Assembly (NCBI GenBank): GCA_010093605.1
Contig: MU004195.1
Span: 436,708 to 500,707, forward strand
DNA from: Lophium mytilinum
Lineage: Eukaryota > Ascomycota > Dothideomycetes > Mytilinidiales > Mytilinidiaceae
Length of the DNA stretch: 64,000 nt
Reading direction: 5' to 3'
Shown: piece after piece, positions 44,705-59,710 of the stretch
How positions within the stretch are numbered: position 1 is the stretch's first letter
Layout: each line of letters begins with the position of its first letter
Position numbers and translations under genes: made by a program
The notes under the pieces: generated by a model
What the model saw: only the letters and a program-made list of their open reading frames with translations
Told to the model about the DNA's origin: nothing
Databases searched by the model: none

Positions 44705-45252
44705 ATGCCTCCCGTAATTCACCTAATGATCTGCAAGTTCAAAGACGAGACCCTCCCGGCCTCTCAAATCGACAACGTAAGCTACACTTCCATCCGCATA
44801 ATAAAGAGAATGATTAACCGCAGCTCCCAGATCTGCCAACGCACCCTCGCTCTCCGCACCGATTGCATCCACCCCAGCACCGGCCAACCGTATATCAAAT
44901 CCATCCAAGGCGGGACGGATCAGAGCGTGCAAGGGCAGAATGTATGTGAACTGCCCATTATTGCTCTTTCCACACAAACCAAACCCAGTTCACATCCAAA
45001 TCGACATCCTATCCTATCCAACCAGCAGCATCGGAGACGTATTGATTACTTTCAATTGACTAGAAAGAAATGACGCACGCCTTTATAATCGAGTTCGAGA
45101 GCGAGGAAGACCGGACGTACTTCTTGAAAGAGGACCCTGTGCATGTGAAGCACGCGGGAGAATTTGTGCCCATGATTAATAGTAAAGATGGAGACTTTGT
45201 GGGGCTAACGTTGGATTTTGTGCCGGGGAAATTTGAAACGAAGGGGGTTTAA
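44705..45252 (+). CDS. Stress-responsive A/B barrel (Dabb) domain protein, 3 exons
   Basis: Exons 44705-44776, 44831-44941 and 45064-45252 give 123 aa. The family layout is visible: MPPVIHLMICKFKD as the first strand, CIHPSTGQPYIKSIQGG in the middle, then MTHAFIIEFESEEDRTYFLK and EDPVHVKHAGEF, ending LTLDFVPGKFET. Dabb proteins are small dimeric alpha/beta barrels, some of which catalyse cyclisations while others are stress-induced with unknown substrates. The second exon uses the acceptor at 44830; the CAG at 44821-44823 would shift frame. The last acceptor adds Lys-Glu before the conserved MTHAF, slightly unlike relatives. Confidence 0.75.
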
Positions 45253-45353
45253 AGATGGCAGCATACGCCCACTCAAGAACGGATAGCAAAGCCGTTAAAG
45301 AGACGGTTAATTAAACCTCACTAGAAACGACCACAACCCCAACCACCGCAGAA

Positions 45354-46277
45354 CTAGTCCTCCCTTGCCGCCCGAATGCAGCACATAGCCACAACAATCT
45401 CATTAACCCCATTCCCTCCCTGCACATCCCCAATATACCCAACCCACCCCTTCTCCACCCTCCCCAGCGCCACCGGCGTATCTGGTGCTGTGCCAGTCAA
45501 AACCCACCGCGTCGAACAGTACAGCTGAGCGCATTGTCGAACATTAGCAAGCTGAATCCCAGTAATCTTCACGCGCTGGGGTAGGTCTCGAAACTTCTCT
45601 CCGCGGGCCTGCTCGTTGAACCACGGAAGGCAGAAGTAGCTCTTCGTTGTCTTGCCATAAGCCCACGGAAAGCCGAAAGTGTTTTTGGAGAAGGTTTCGT
45701 TTGGCGTTTCCGGCTGAAGCTGAAGTGCCCCATCAGGATAGCGATTCCGCCGCTTTTGACGTAGAGGCCGACTGCTTTGGTGACGGCGCGGTGGGAGGGG
45801 AGGGTTGGGTGATGGCGCGGTCTGTTATGAGAATCGCTGCGGTGTGGTTGGATTGCAGGTAGCTTCGGGCGTCCGTGGGGGTTTAGATGTGTTTGATGGG
45901 ATAGTATGTGATGAGATCGCGGAAGAGGCGTGTCTATGATGCGTTCTCGCGGTCTTCAGCGCCGTGTCCATCGCGGTCCAAGGAGTGGACAGGATCTCGG
46001 GAGGGAGGGATGATTCTGGCAACGGCTCGGCGACGGCAGGCTGCTTGTCAGTCAATCGTTGAGCTTCCCATCTTGCTATTTCCTCTTGCTTCGTTTCCGC
46101 CATCTTGCGCAGGACACGTTCCAGTTCTTTGTCCATTCGTTCCCTTCGTTCTTCATCCCAGTCTGGATTTGGAACATCTGGTCTCTCCTCAGCAATGTCT
46201 GCTCCATGGAACTGATGCCCTGCCTCGTGCGGTGTGGCTTGTTCTCTTTTGATTTCGTCATTCTCCTCCGTCCTCAC
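45354..46277 (-). pseudogene. Decayed copy of a widespread uncharacterised fungal family
   Basis: Coding-like text runs the whole length but in three frames. At the start, 46277-45960 is a charged helical stretch (RRERMDKELERVLRKMAETK) with GTG where an ATG would be expected. Then comes RDLITYYPIKHI*TPTD and SYLQSNHTAAILITDRAIT, then KAVGLYVKSGGIAILMGHFS, then NTFGFPWAYGKTTKSYFCLP, and a tail with APDTPVALGRVEKGWVGYIG to the stop at 45354. The second half matches, in my recollection, a common fungal family with ILVTDxAIT, GGxVIxGxxF and FGLPW motifs of glutamine-amidotransferase-like fold. At least two CAG/CAA to TAG/TAA-type stops and two frame changes break it. Unrecognised introns could explain part of this but not the stops. 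Confidence 0.55.
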
Positions 46278-47530
46278 CGCGTGCTAAGAATCGGTCTCCA
46301 ATTTGATCGCATCGATCGCTTACATAATTATCCTTATGTCTTGGCAGTAAAGTCCAAACGCGATTTCGAGGTTTCATCACCTCCAGCCAAATAGCTCAAC
46401 AACAACACCTCGTAGCTCAAATCCGAAACCGGGAGGCGATTTGCCTAGTCGGATAGTATTTTTGAAGAAGTTTTGGAGTATTCAATCTCCCGTTTCGTTG
46501 ACTTAGCGGTGGGTGTGCAGGACTCCACACCTTTTGTGACACTTTTTAGCGTGCCAAGACTGCCAAGACTTGCCTTATGGAGATGTTTCACGTGTTCTTG
46601 TAAGGCAAGTCACAGTTCCTTGCCCCCGCCAGATCCTCGCGATCCTCGCTGGAGCGGAATTTGTAAAGGGACCGCGGAGAGAAGTTAGAGAGTGGTTGAA
46701 GAGAGCTGAGGATTGTTGGGCATTGGGCGTCTGTGCGTGATGCCATGGAGACGACGCGAGAACGCGAACGAGGGGCCTGTGCACGTGACGCTCCCATTCT
46801 CCCGCTCGCCTTGTCTCCCCATTCGAACAAGCTCTTTTAGAAGGGCCCCAAACACACATTCAAACAAACCATTTCTTTCTGACAGCCACATCGGTAAATA
46901 TCGAGAATAGGACTTAACGACATCAAGTCACCGCCAGGAAAGCGAGGATACACACAAGCCTTTCGAAGTCTTTCGCCAACCGGAAGTGCTTGGCCTAGAA
47001 TATGGAACAATCGCACCCACCTGCATACTACCACATATAACTCGAAGACTCAACAAACCACTATAGCGATGTAGCACAAAGCCTCGCCCCCGTCACTACA
47101 AGAGGAAGGTTACAAGGATCCCTCTATGCAATCCAGACCCCGCCCTCGGCGCCACCGAAAGCCGTGATGCGACACAAGCCCTGCCCAGGAGCTTAATCCC
47201 AACAAGCTCCGAAATACTCCGACGAGCAGCACTCCACTCCTGCAGGGGTATCAATTTGTCCGAGTCTTGGTATCACCACTCTTTGCGAACATCAAGCCCT
47301 GATCACAAATACGTTTAAAGATCCAAAGTAAAGAATGAGCTCGTTATATGTATCCATCAGAAGCGAAATGCGTTATGCACAGGTAAGGAGAGAGTCTTTT
47401 AGACCATAAGAGAACGTCCCCCAACCCTCTCCCACCCTCCAGCGGTTCCAGTCAGCTATCTCATGCGTCCACGAGGAGCCGACCCAGTCCCATCAATCAC
47501 CCCTCTTGCCCCAGTCACAGATTGAGCAGC
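46278..47530. other. Intergenic region
   Basis: No gene recognised in 1.25 kb. A GCACGTGACG site lies near 46780 and TTCACGTGTT near 46588, but the TATA and start motif of the dispersed family are absent. Confidence 0.4.
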
Positions 47531-51830
<4,300 letters not shown>

Positions 51831-52940
51831 TCAATACTCTTTCAATGGACAGCCTTCTGAGGCTGCCTGCGTCTTCTCCTTCACCACCTGCCACGTCAAT
51901 TTCATCAATTGTTCGCTCAAGGCCTCGTTACGAGCCAACTCGCTCCCCGGCTCCACAATTGCCGGTGGGCAAATGTACTGCCCGCTTTTCTTGGTGGTCG
52001 TTGCGGCAAACATGGTGCTCACGCAACCCTCGAACTGGCTCTTCTTGAATGGCGCCATTCCGTACTTCATGGCGTAGCCGCCAAGTGGATACGGCTCAAA
52101 GATATGGTCGCTGCTTTGCCTGGTCTCGACGATACCTGGGTGGGTAGCATTCGCGAGTATTCCGGGATGGGCGGAATTGAGGTGGCGGGTCAAGTATGTT
52201 GCATACAAGATGGAGCAAAGCTTGCTTCTGCCGTACTGGGCCATTGCTCCGTAGTCCTTATTCAGCTCTTCGACGGATTCAAACTTAGTCTCCTTCGGCG
52301 CGCTTTCATGAGCGTTGGATGCTAAATTCACGATCCGGACGGTGTTCCCCTGCTCTGCAGTCTTCTTCAATAACGGCAGGAGGTGGCTCGTAAGCACTAC
52401 ATGTCCGATGTGGTTCTGCGCCATGTGCTGGTCGATTCCGTTCTTAGCTAGCTGGGCCGTCATGATACCTCTGGCAGCATTGTTGATGAGAATGTCGAGC
52501 CTGTCGGTTTCTTTGGCAATCTGGAAAGCTACGTCGCCGGTTTTCGACCAATCGCTAAGGTCGCACTGAAACCATCGAACCTTCTCGGCAGCGGCGTCAC
52601 CCATCTCAGATCGGATGGCAGAGATTGCATCATCTACGATGTCCTCGGACAAGGACAAAATGAAAAGCTTGGATACATTCTTGCTAAGGAGCGTGTGGGT
52701 GCATCCATAGCCGATGCCTTCAGAGCCACCAGTTACAAGAGCGACCTTTCCGCTGAGGTCGGGGACTTCTTCGAGGGAAAATTTGCCCGAGTCGGGTGCT
52801 AGAGAGTGAGCCCCCGTCAAATTCTCGGCGAGAGTATTCTTGATGGTTTGCATATTGTAGGATCTTGTACGGATTGAAGACGAGAATGATTTGAAGGTGC
52901 GGTATGTGATAGAGGTGCGAAAGGTGATAAAGGAGGACAT
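51831..52940 (-). CDS. Short-chain dehydrogenase/reductase, RDH/WWOX-like
   Basis: Single exon; ATG 52940 gives 369 aa. An upstream TTG in the same frame is not needed. The first 30 residues (SSFITFRTSITYRTFKSFSS) are basic and hydroxylated with no acids and could be a mitochondrial presequence; a second Met (MQTIKNTLAENLTG) could give a shorter cytosolic form. The Rossmann fold follows with KVALVTGGSEGIGYG, CDLSDWSK, ILINNAARG, IVNLASNAHES and catalytic YGRSK (Tyr236, Lys240). A C-terminal CPPAIVEPGSELARNE segment closes it. The layout fits retinol-dehydrogenase-like SDRs that act on lipophilic ketones or aldehydes with NADP(H). A TATATA element is about 45 bp upstream. Confidence 0.85.
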   Translation of the reverse strand: MSSFITFRTSITYRTFKSFSSSIRTRSYNMQTIKNTLAENLTGAHSLAPDSGKFSLEEVPDLSGKVALVTGGSEGIGYGCTHTLLSKNVSKLFILSLSEDIVDDAISAIRSEMGDAAAEKVRWFQCDLSDWSKTGDVAFQIAKETDRLDILINNAARGIMTAQLAKNGIDQHMAQNHIGHVVLTSHLLPLLKKTAEQGNTVRIVNLASNAHESAPKETKFESVEELNKDYGAMAQYGRSKLCSILYATYLTRHLNSAHPGILANATHPGIVETRQSSDHIFEPYPLGGYAMKYGMAPFKKSQFEGCVSTMFAATTTKKSGQYICPPAIVEPGSELARNEALSEQLMKLTWQVVKEKTQAASEGCPLKEY

Positions 52941-53269
52941 AATAAGGAACAATAGGGTCGCCGCAGCTGCGGCGGGCAATGTATATATCCGTCATGATAC
53001 GATCATTGACAGGCGCGTCTGGTTCTGGCGTATAATGGCGATGGTGATGTCAGCAGTTTGATGGTTGAAAGTCCATGACGACGGAAAACCGCGTCGAAAA
53101 AGAGGATCCGACCAATGCGGCCTAGCGTCCCCGCGTCGCGTTGTCCCGTGCGCTGCCCCGTGCGTTGCCCCACTACTTTGTTGTGACACCACGAACCTTG
53201 ACGAAGACACAAGATACCAATCACAGCAATCACACGACCATATGGCCAACAGCGGACCTCTTCACCAAG
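52941..53269. promoter_or_regulatory. Divergent promoter between SDR and five-exon gene
   Basis: 329 bp separate the two ATGs. TATATA at about 52982-52988 faces the SDR gene. A TGCCCCGTGCGTTGCCCC imperfect tandem lies at 53140-53170. Confidence 0.5.
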
Positions 53270-54775
53270 ATGTCGAAAGGAAGAGGAAGTAAGGGGAACG
53301 CAGTGGCACAAAGAGCAAGAAGGAATGCCCGAAAACAAGCAGCAAGAGAAGCTCAGTTAGAAACCGCTGCTAGAGACAGCGCCGCACTTACAGCTATACC
53401 CTCACGCACGACACTGTCAGTGGCGTTAGTGGTATAGTATACGGTCATTGTGGCGCACATCTAATCATCTAGTAGAAATCCAGGCAATCCAACTGGCCAT
53501 CAGGCCCGAGGACAGCCGTCACAGAAAACTTCGCAAATCTCTACAACCGAAGAGCGTGCGCTAGCATCGCGCAGTGTTTACTCACTTCGAGGACCTGCTG
53601 TGGAAGCGGGTCAAAAGCGAACGGCAGAGCAGGCGCAGCTAGAGTTTGTCGCTCGAGAAAAGCGCCGAAGAGAACTCGCGTCCACCTCCCAGGGACCAAC
53701 AGCTACAACTTCGCGCAAAGATTCAGCACTCGGTCTAGGCCAACAAAGAATGACCAACCAAGAGAAACTAGCTCCCGTAGCTACCGAGAGACCGTCTACC
53801 ACATCATCAATTCCGGCAGCGGCGGCCGAGTAAGTGCACAGCAATGCCTTCTTGTGCGCTCAAAGCTAACCCCATTGCTAGGAATCCCGCAAGAGGCCTA
53901 GTTAGACGAATGTCGAATCTACAGTTGAAACCTCATTCCGAGAACATGATCGACGTACCTTCACCTCCACAGCAAGACGCAGATGGAGACGCGACAGAGC
54001 TAGAGAGGGAAAACCTAGCAGCGGCAATTTTTGTTCCCGTTCCACCGTGCGCTTCTTTCCCTAATTCTTGATGTTCTCTATACTAATAGTCTACCAGCTT
54101 CGATAAGGACGACGACGGTCCCCAAGATAGAGATGCCATGCTACGGGACGTCGCAAACCTAGAAAGTCACTACGAAAAAGTTTGGTATGCTCAGCGTCAC
54201 ATATCCCTCTCGCCATCAATATCCCGCTGACTTCACTTCTTTCCAGGGCCAATATCGTAGGGTTGCAGTCTTCACAGACTGAGGATGTAGAGCGCGAACT
54301 TAATAGCCTTCTAAACTCTGCGCACCAAACCGAAGATGGCGACCAGGCGACATACATCGCTAACATGCTGGCGAATATTAACAGACCGCACAAAGACGAA
54401 GATAGCTCGCCAGCCGCTCCTGTGCTTCAAAAGTCATCCGCTAATGAGACCAAACTGATGGAGAACTACCGCACGAGGGCACAGGAGCACATCGATACTT
54501 ACAGGCAAGATCTGGATAGCAATGTTAGCCTCGGAGGGAGCGGTGATGGCGGTATCAGAAGGCCTAGCCACGGAGACACCGCTATGGGCACTTCACCAAT
54601 TTCTAGGCGGGGAAGCATCATCCCTCCTGCCATGAGAGGAGCTATCGATGATGCAGCAAACAGCACAGGCGATATTGTCATGGGTGGGACAGAAGAGGCG
54701 ACGGCGCAGTCTCCACCACCCGCTTTCAATAGCACATACGGCCGTGATATCTCGAGGGATCCCAGAAGGAAATGA
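53270..54775 (+). CDS. Five-exon orphan protein, charged and low-complexity
   Basis: Exons 53270-53424, 53476-53829, 53882-54046, 54098-54184 and 54247-54775 join in frame to 429 aa. Introns are 51, 52, 51 and 62 bp, and one carries a TACTAAT branch site. The N terminus is basic (MSKGRGSKGNAVAQRARRNA). About residues 50-170 are Gln/Ser/Arg-rich, with QAQLEFVAREKRRRELAST. A middle part has DKDDDGPQDRDAMLRDVANL and TEDVERELNSLLNSAHQTED, probably helical. The tail is Ser/Gly-rich with repeated G-D-x-x-M-G motifs (HGDTAMGTSPIS, GDIVMGGTEE). There is no signal peptide or known domain. It may be nuclear or RNA-associated from its basic start; that is inference only. Confidence 0.7.
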
Positions 54776-55573
54776 GGATGTTCTTTTAGGTTCTCCTGTT
54801 GCGGTGATGTGGGATTTGCCAAAGAGAGATGAAGCTTCCCATCAAAGTCACCGTCAAGGCCCGGATGGAGGTTTACTTTGGCCGGCGTCGTTTCATTATC
54901 TATCGATGGTGGAAAAGCTCCGTCGATACCCTAGTCAAAGTTTGGATCCTGGAGCCACGGGGCTAGTCTTGGTGTCTAATGTTTAGTGGACTCACTGCAG
55001 TCCCAACAGTACAATACATAGAATCAAGCGTATAATGATTAAAGATTGAGCTGCTTTGTTTGACGTGAGAATCAACACCGCGTGAATCTGATCTCAGGCA
55101 CCAGGGTCATTCGAGGAGTATTCTAGTTATCGCTTCTTTCCATTTTGCACGTTCTTGACCGCTATTTATTCTTCTTTCGCTTCTTCTTTCGCTCCTTGAA
55201 TTACTCAAATCCTTCGGGTTACTTTCCTTATTTTGGAGTTCCTCGTGTTCCGTCCTTGTCAAACACTGCTTAAAGTCGGTACCCGTGGGAATCCTCTGTC
55301 CTGAAATCGTTTCCGGAACTCACGTCTATTAAAAAAAAGTCATCCTTGCGTATTGACCGAAAAAAAGATGTTGTACAATTATGATTACCAAACCCACTAC
55401 AAACTTCCCCCTACTTCTCCCTCCAACTCGCCCCTCAACACAGCCATCTCCACCTCCTCTCACAACCCCAACAAGCTCAATTGGACGTACATAACCCCAA
55501 CCCCTCTCCGCCATAGTTGTTGCCCAAGAACGCAAGATCACCTGCACGGAACCCGAAAGGCCGGGGCAACTAT
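54776..55573. other. Intergenic region
   Basis: No gene is supported. A CTTCTTTCGCTTCTTTCGC-type imperfect repeat lies near 55160-55200. The right end is the 3' flank of the minus-strand gene at 55574-56095. Confidence 0.4.
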
Positions 55574-56095
55574 CTATGATTTATCGCCAAAGAATTTTGT
55601 TGGGTTCTTTTTCCGTGTCGACTTGCGTGTCGGCTCCGCTGCTTTCTTCTCATCTTTTGCCCTTCCCGCGCTTGGCGGTGGCGCTTCTATCTCTTGTAGT
55701 GGATTGTCGTCCCGTTTCCGTTTCGAGTAAGCCGCCGTTACAAACCGGTCCATAATACTCGGCGTAGTGAGGAATCTTGTAACCAACTGCAACGCCGGCT
55801 ATATGTCGTTATACGATTCATTTGAGATGTTTACAACGCGGTTCCGAGCTACTATTGCGTGTAAGTTTCCATCTAGATCACTTGGGGCGAGCGAGGGATT
55901 TGTCTCGATGATGGCACGCTTTCTGAGGTCAGCTATACTCCACTTGGGTTCATTGCGGCCGTCTATAGTTCTCTTCAAGTCATCTACAGATTGTGGGTAA
56001 GCTTGGATAGTAGTTGTGATAGAAGGACCAGCGGAGGTCGTTGCCGGGGCTTTTTTTGCGGCCGTCGCTGGCTTTCCCCCCTTCCTTTTCGCCAT
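55574..56095 (-). pseudogene. Small basic protein gene with one internal amber codon
   Basis: One frame runs from ATG 56095 to the stop at 55574 (173 sense codons) and is broken only by TAG at 55801-55799. The first part is MAKRKGGKPATAAKKAPATT, then SVDDLKRTIDGRNEPKWSIA and LRKRAIIETNPSLAPSDLDG. After the amber codon it continues PALQLVTRFLTTPSIMDRF and a Lys/Arg/Pro-rich tail (AEPTRKSTRKKNPTKFFGDK). A CAG to TAG change would give this. No family is recognised; the basic ends suggest a nucleic-acid-binding protein. It could instead make a 98-aa product, or the stop could be read through (TAG followed by C). Confidence 0.5.
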
Positions 56096-56403
56096 TGACT
56101 TTGCTTTTAGGTTTAAACCTGATTAAACCTACGGTAGCTAAAAGTAACGATGTTGAATGACTTCCTGAAATAGCAATGAAAGCTTCAAACGAAGTTGTCA
56201 AGGTTGACGGCAAGAGAAAGTTCGCTGAGTGCGGCTAGCATCTACTAGTCTAACAAGGAATGAAAGAAGCACACCAGTCAAAGACATGAAAATGCTACGA
56301 ATCAAAATAAGGGAACAAAGGACTGGACTAACAGCAGACTGCTTTTAAGGGAGGTTTCGACCCTATGTAATTGCGCCCGAATGAAGAAATTACTAGAAGT
56401 CCG
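56096..56403. other. Short intergenic region
   Basis: About 310 bp with no gene seen. It contains a TTTAAACCTGATTAAACCTA imperfect repeat near 56115. Confidence 0.4.
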
Positions 56404-59130
56404 CTAAGATAGGTCGAATCGTCTGACTTTGAGCACTTGGTATTCCTTCTTCAGGTACTCCATGATGTTGCCAAGTTCCGATTGCAGGAAAACCTTGTCC
56501 TCTTTCTCGAGCCCTTCAAAGCTGAATAACCCCTTCACCAGGTTGTCGACATCGAAATGACCCCGGAGCTGCTCTCCCTTCTGCATAGCCTGAACCGCCT
56601 CTCCGAACATGATATCGTCGATGAAGCATTCGCCGAGCAGCTGATAAAGTGCATCCTTCTTCCGGAGCATGAGCGGCATATTTGCACCCCCAAGAATGAC
56701 TACTACGTCCCCGGGTCGTGTATATTCAGGGCCGTATCCGAGATGACCGCTTGACGTAACGAAGAGCCTTCGTCGGTTAGATATTGTGTCTGCGACCTGG
56801 AAGAATCGTTGCAGGTCTTTTCTACCCATTATTTTATCAGCCAAGCTACGGTATCTCTTCACATCAGCTTCTGTGTGTGCATCACCTAAGCGGTCCACAG
56901 CAGCTCGTGTTTCCTCCAAGCGCTCAGTTTGGGCAAGAAATGCGGTAAAATCGCCTGTAAGAGACGAACGGTTGTTGTCGAGTGCTCCGTAAGCATCTCT
57001 ACCCGCGGAAAGGGCTCTCGCGAATCGTTGGAGGGTTTCTTTGCTAGCCGCGATTTCACGGCCTGGAAAGAAATTCAAGGCTTGCCCCTTGATCAATTTT
57101 AAGAAGTTCGGGGCCATAGAGTCGCTGGGAGGTGATTGGAAAGCTGGCAGGCGAACCAGTTGGCGAAGCTCGTCAGCGTTGGATGAAACCCCGTCCTTGA
57201 TCATCTGGCTTGTCCACAGCACGATCCCAACTTGGACGCCGTCGACGGCGAGGTGTGTTGCATTGTCAGTCTTCCATCTTTTGAAAGGAAGGCCCTTGGA
57301 AGGGCTGTAGCTCAAGCCAATGGTCCATGGTGCCATCATGCTATTAGGGCTGCGTTTCCATGTCGGAACCCATGTTGGACCATCATCAACCGAATCTTGT
57401 TCTCCACAGTGAGCAAGGTAACGCGGTATCACACGTTCTCCAACTCTGTTCCCGCGCTTTTCAAGTCCGGCATTACAAAGGAAGGCAAGAGAACCAGTCT
57501 CCAACATCTTCTCCGCTACTTTCAGCCAAAGATAATTCGCAGGAATTGTGTAGTCAGCATCTAGGAACCGCTCGCCGTCAGGGTCGTTGTCGCTAGTGGT
57601 GATTCCTAACAGTGCATACACGACGTCGTGGGACATTGTCGTGTTAAAAGCTTGGGTAAGTCGGAGTAAGTTGAGAAAGGACAGCTTCATTGGGGGGAGC
57701 GCCTTCTGCTGTGAGAGTCGAAAAATCAAGTATGCATGATAAACCCCGGAAATCCAGCATTTCGACGTCCAACGGTCCCATTCCTGTAATAAATTGAGGT
57801 GTTGCATCCTCAGAATCGCAGCTGCTAGCCCAACGTGCCGCCAAGAAACTTTTGCTCGACCCCAATATACGGTTGCGGACTTGGAGAGAGCTGCCTCTTG
57901 GATGACCCATCGGCGCTGGAACCAGGTGCAACCATACATCGCTCCAATTTTGTGCCATGCTGATTTGGAGAATCGTCCACTGGGTTTCTGATGGTCGTAA
58001 GTCTTCGTATTGTCGTTCCAAGTTTGATATGTGGCGTGCTCTGTTGCGTCCCAAGAGTTCACTAGTCGACATACAGCCTTGAACGCTTCGTGGGCATCGT
58101 TATGTTCATCGTGTCCAAGCCATATAATAGTATCTTTGGCTTGAGTGTAGACTGAACTCATGGCTTGTACCTGCTCGCTTTGTTCTCTTTTATCACTTTG
58201 GTTAATCGAGAGCTGATCTGCCCAAATGATTCTAGGTTCCGAGGTAGAGCGTAGCCACCGAAGTGCTAGCCCAAGATTTTGTTCCACTGTCGTAAAGTGC
58301 CCGTTGCAGGTTATATTCATCTCCTCTCTCGTATTGTCGAGACCACGAAAGGACCACGTGTAAGACAGTGCTTCGTACATTTGTTGGGCATCGTCCTTTC
58401 GAATAGGCACAAGGTGGCAGACTATGTCGTCTTCAAATTCTCCAGGTTCAAGAACTACCAAACGGAACCAGGAATTTTCAGAGAGCGGGGTATACGTGAG
58501 ATTTGTGCAAGAACTAGGTGAAAAAGAAGGGTAAAACATATTGATGAACGTCGCTCTAGAAAGGAGGGACTTTGCAAAATCGGACTGTTCAGAAAATGCC
58601 TTCGGATTGGTTTCTGCTGCCATGGATTTTCCGACCATGGCGGCTTCCATCCATGCCATTTGCAGGGCGACCACTATGTTGAATGTTAGAACCACCTTTG
58701 CAGAGCGTAGAAGGGTATGAAGTACTACGTACCATCTACTCGCATACTGAATCGATCGACTGTACCACCTGATTTGAGCTTTTGTCCAAGAGGGGAAGGC
58801 AGCAAGCTTACAATCTCGATCGGAGTACAGTCCCTTCCCAATCTTGAGGTGTTTATACTTCCCAGGTGGCTGTATATACAGTATATTATCTCGCAACGTC
58901 ATAATATCGGCCATTTCATGACGAAGGCTCTTTGTGGTTCCATCGCTTGATGACAGGATATTTCTCAAAGCCCGAAGTGAATTGTGCTCCCTCCTACGAA
59001 TGTCCAGTGAACTCAATATTGTATAAATCGCAGTGACAGAGTCTCGAGCAGGGCTCCCCCAGAGCTGAAGGCCGCGATCGCCGAAGCGCTCTGCTACATA
59101 TTCAGCCCAGTCAACGTAGTCAGGATTCAT
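56404..59130 (-). CDS. HET-domain (heterokaryon incompatibility) protein
   Basis: A single frame of 908 aa from ATG 59130; the TTG six codons upstream is ignored. A hydrophobic segment near residue 145-165 (VVLTFNIVVALQMAWME) may be a membrane helix, or the region may hide a small intron. The HET domain covers about 250-420: YEALSYTWSF, IWADQLSINQSDKREQSEQV, MSSVYTQAKDTIIWLG, then FQRRWVIQEAALSKSATVYW. The C-terminal half has TWVPTWKRSP and the usual RRRLFVTSSGHLGYGPEYTR and GDVVVILGGANMPLMLR segments of this family. HET proteins mediate nonself recognition and programmed cell death on hyphal fusion. The gene looks intact. It neighbours a NACHT-WD40 remnant of a related pathway. Confidence 0.9.
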   Translation of the reverse strand: MNPDYVDWAEYVAERFGDRGLQLWGSPARDSVTAIYTILSSLDIRRREHNSLRALRNILSSSDGTTKSLRHEMADIMTLRDNILYIQPPGKYKHLKIGKGLYSDRDCKLAAFPSWTKAQIRWYSRSIQYASRWYVVLHTLLRSAKVVLTFNIVVALQMAWMEAAMVGKSMAAETNPKAFSEQSDFAKSLLSRATFINMFYPSFSPSSCTNLTYTPLSENSWFRLVVLEPGEFEDDIVCHLVPIRKDDAQQMYEALSYTWSFRGLDNTREEMNITCNGHFTTVEQNLGLALRWLRSTSEPRIIWADQLSINQSDKREQSEQVQAMSSVYTQAKDTIIWLGHDEHNDAHEAFKAVCRLVNSWDATEHATYQTWNDNTKTYDHQKPSGRFSKSAWHKIGAMYGCTWFQRRWVIQEAALSKSATVYWGRAKVSWRHVGLAAAILRMQHLNLLQEWDRWTSKCWISGVYHAYLIFRLSQQKALPPMKLSFLNLLRLTQAFNTTMSHDVVYALLGITTSDNDPDGERFLDADYTIPANYLWLKVAEKMLETGSLAFLCNAGLEKRGNRVGERVIPRYLAHCGEQDSVDDGPTWVPTWKRSPNSMMAPWTIGLSYSPSKGLPFKRWKTDNATHLAVDGVQVGIVLWTSQMIKDGVSSNADELRQLVRLPAFQSPPSDSMAPNFLKLIKGQALNFFPGREIAASKETLQRFARALSAGRDAYGALDNNRSSLTGDFTAFLAQTERLEETRAAVDRLGDAHTEADVKRYRSLADKIMGRKDLQRFFQVADTISNRRRLFVTSSGHLGYGPEYTRPGDVVVILGGANMPLMLRKKDALYQLLGECFIDDIMFGEAVQAMQKGEQLRGHFDVDNLVKGLFSFEGLEKEDKVFLQSELGNIMEYLKKEYQVLKVRRFDLS

Positions 59131-59568
59131 CGCAAGTTTTGATGGCAACGCTCTGGTTAGCTACCCTCGAGGATGCGCTACCAAGAGTGAAAGGGCTGAG
59201 AATATAACAACGACCCAGACAGGAACGTGTTTCAGGGTATTTCGGAGATTAAGCGACTGAATGCAAAGAATCTTAACAGAATTTGAGGGTTGTAAGAATA
59301 GATTATAGTGTTAAAAGGCAGGCTGTTCAGCTACGCGTTAGAAACTACGAGGTACGGCTGAGAGCCGACGTAGCACTGAAAGGCTGGGGCATAAATACGG
59401 CGGCTAAGAGCCTTGGCTCTTGGCTGCACTCTTAAGTTGATAATTCCATTAGGCAGCAACGTTATCTCGGTCTTGCCGTGGATCTTGTTCCTGGCCTGGG
59501 ATTTAGGACGTCAAGTCCTTACAGGTAGGTCCGAATTGAGGACGCCTCCCGCATGAAAGCCCCAGATT

Positions 59569-59710
59569 CAGTGATGGAAATGGACTGGAGCCATTTGAAC
59601 GTGGACTTGATGGAGGTACCCTGAAAAGGCCTCGGACTGGACTGGGTTTCTATCTGGGTTGCGTGGATTGAAAGCCTCATCCAGTCCACTCCAGTCCATC
59701 TCCATCACTG
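59569..59710. mobile_element. Small MITE-like element, 142 bp
   Basis: Both ends carry the inverted repeat CAGTGATGGARATGGACTGG (left 59569-59590, right 59710-59689, one difference). The CAGTG tips recall hAT elements. I see no clear 8-bp target duplication, so the family is not certain. It has no coding capacity. Confidence 0.45.
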
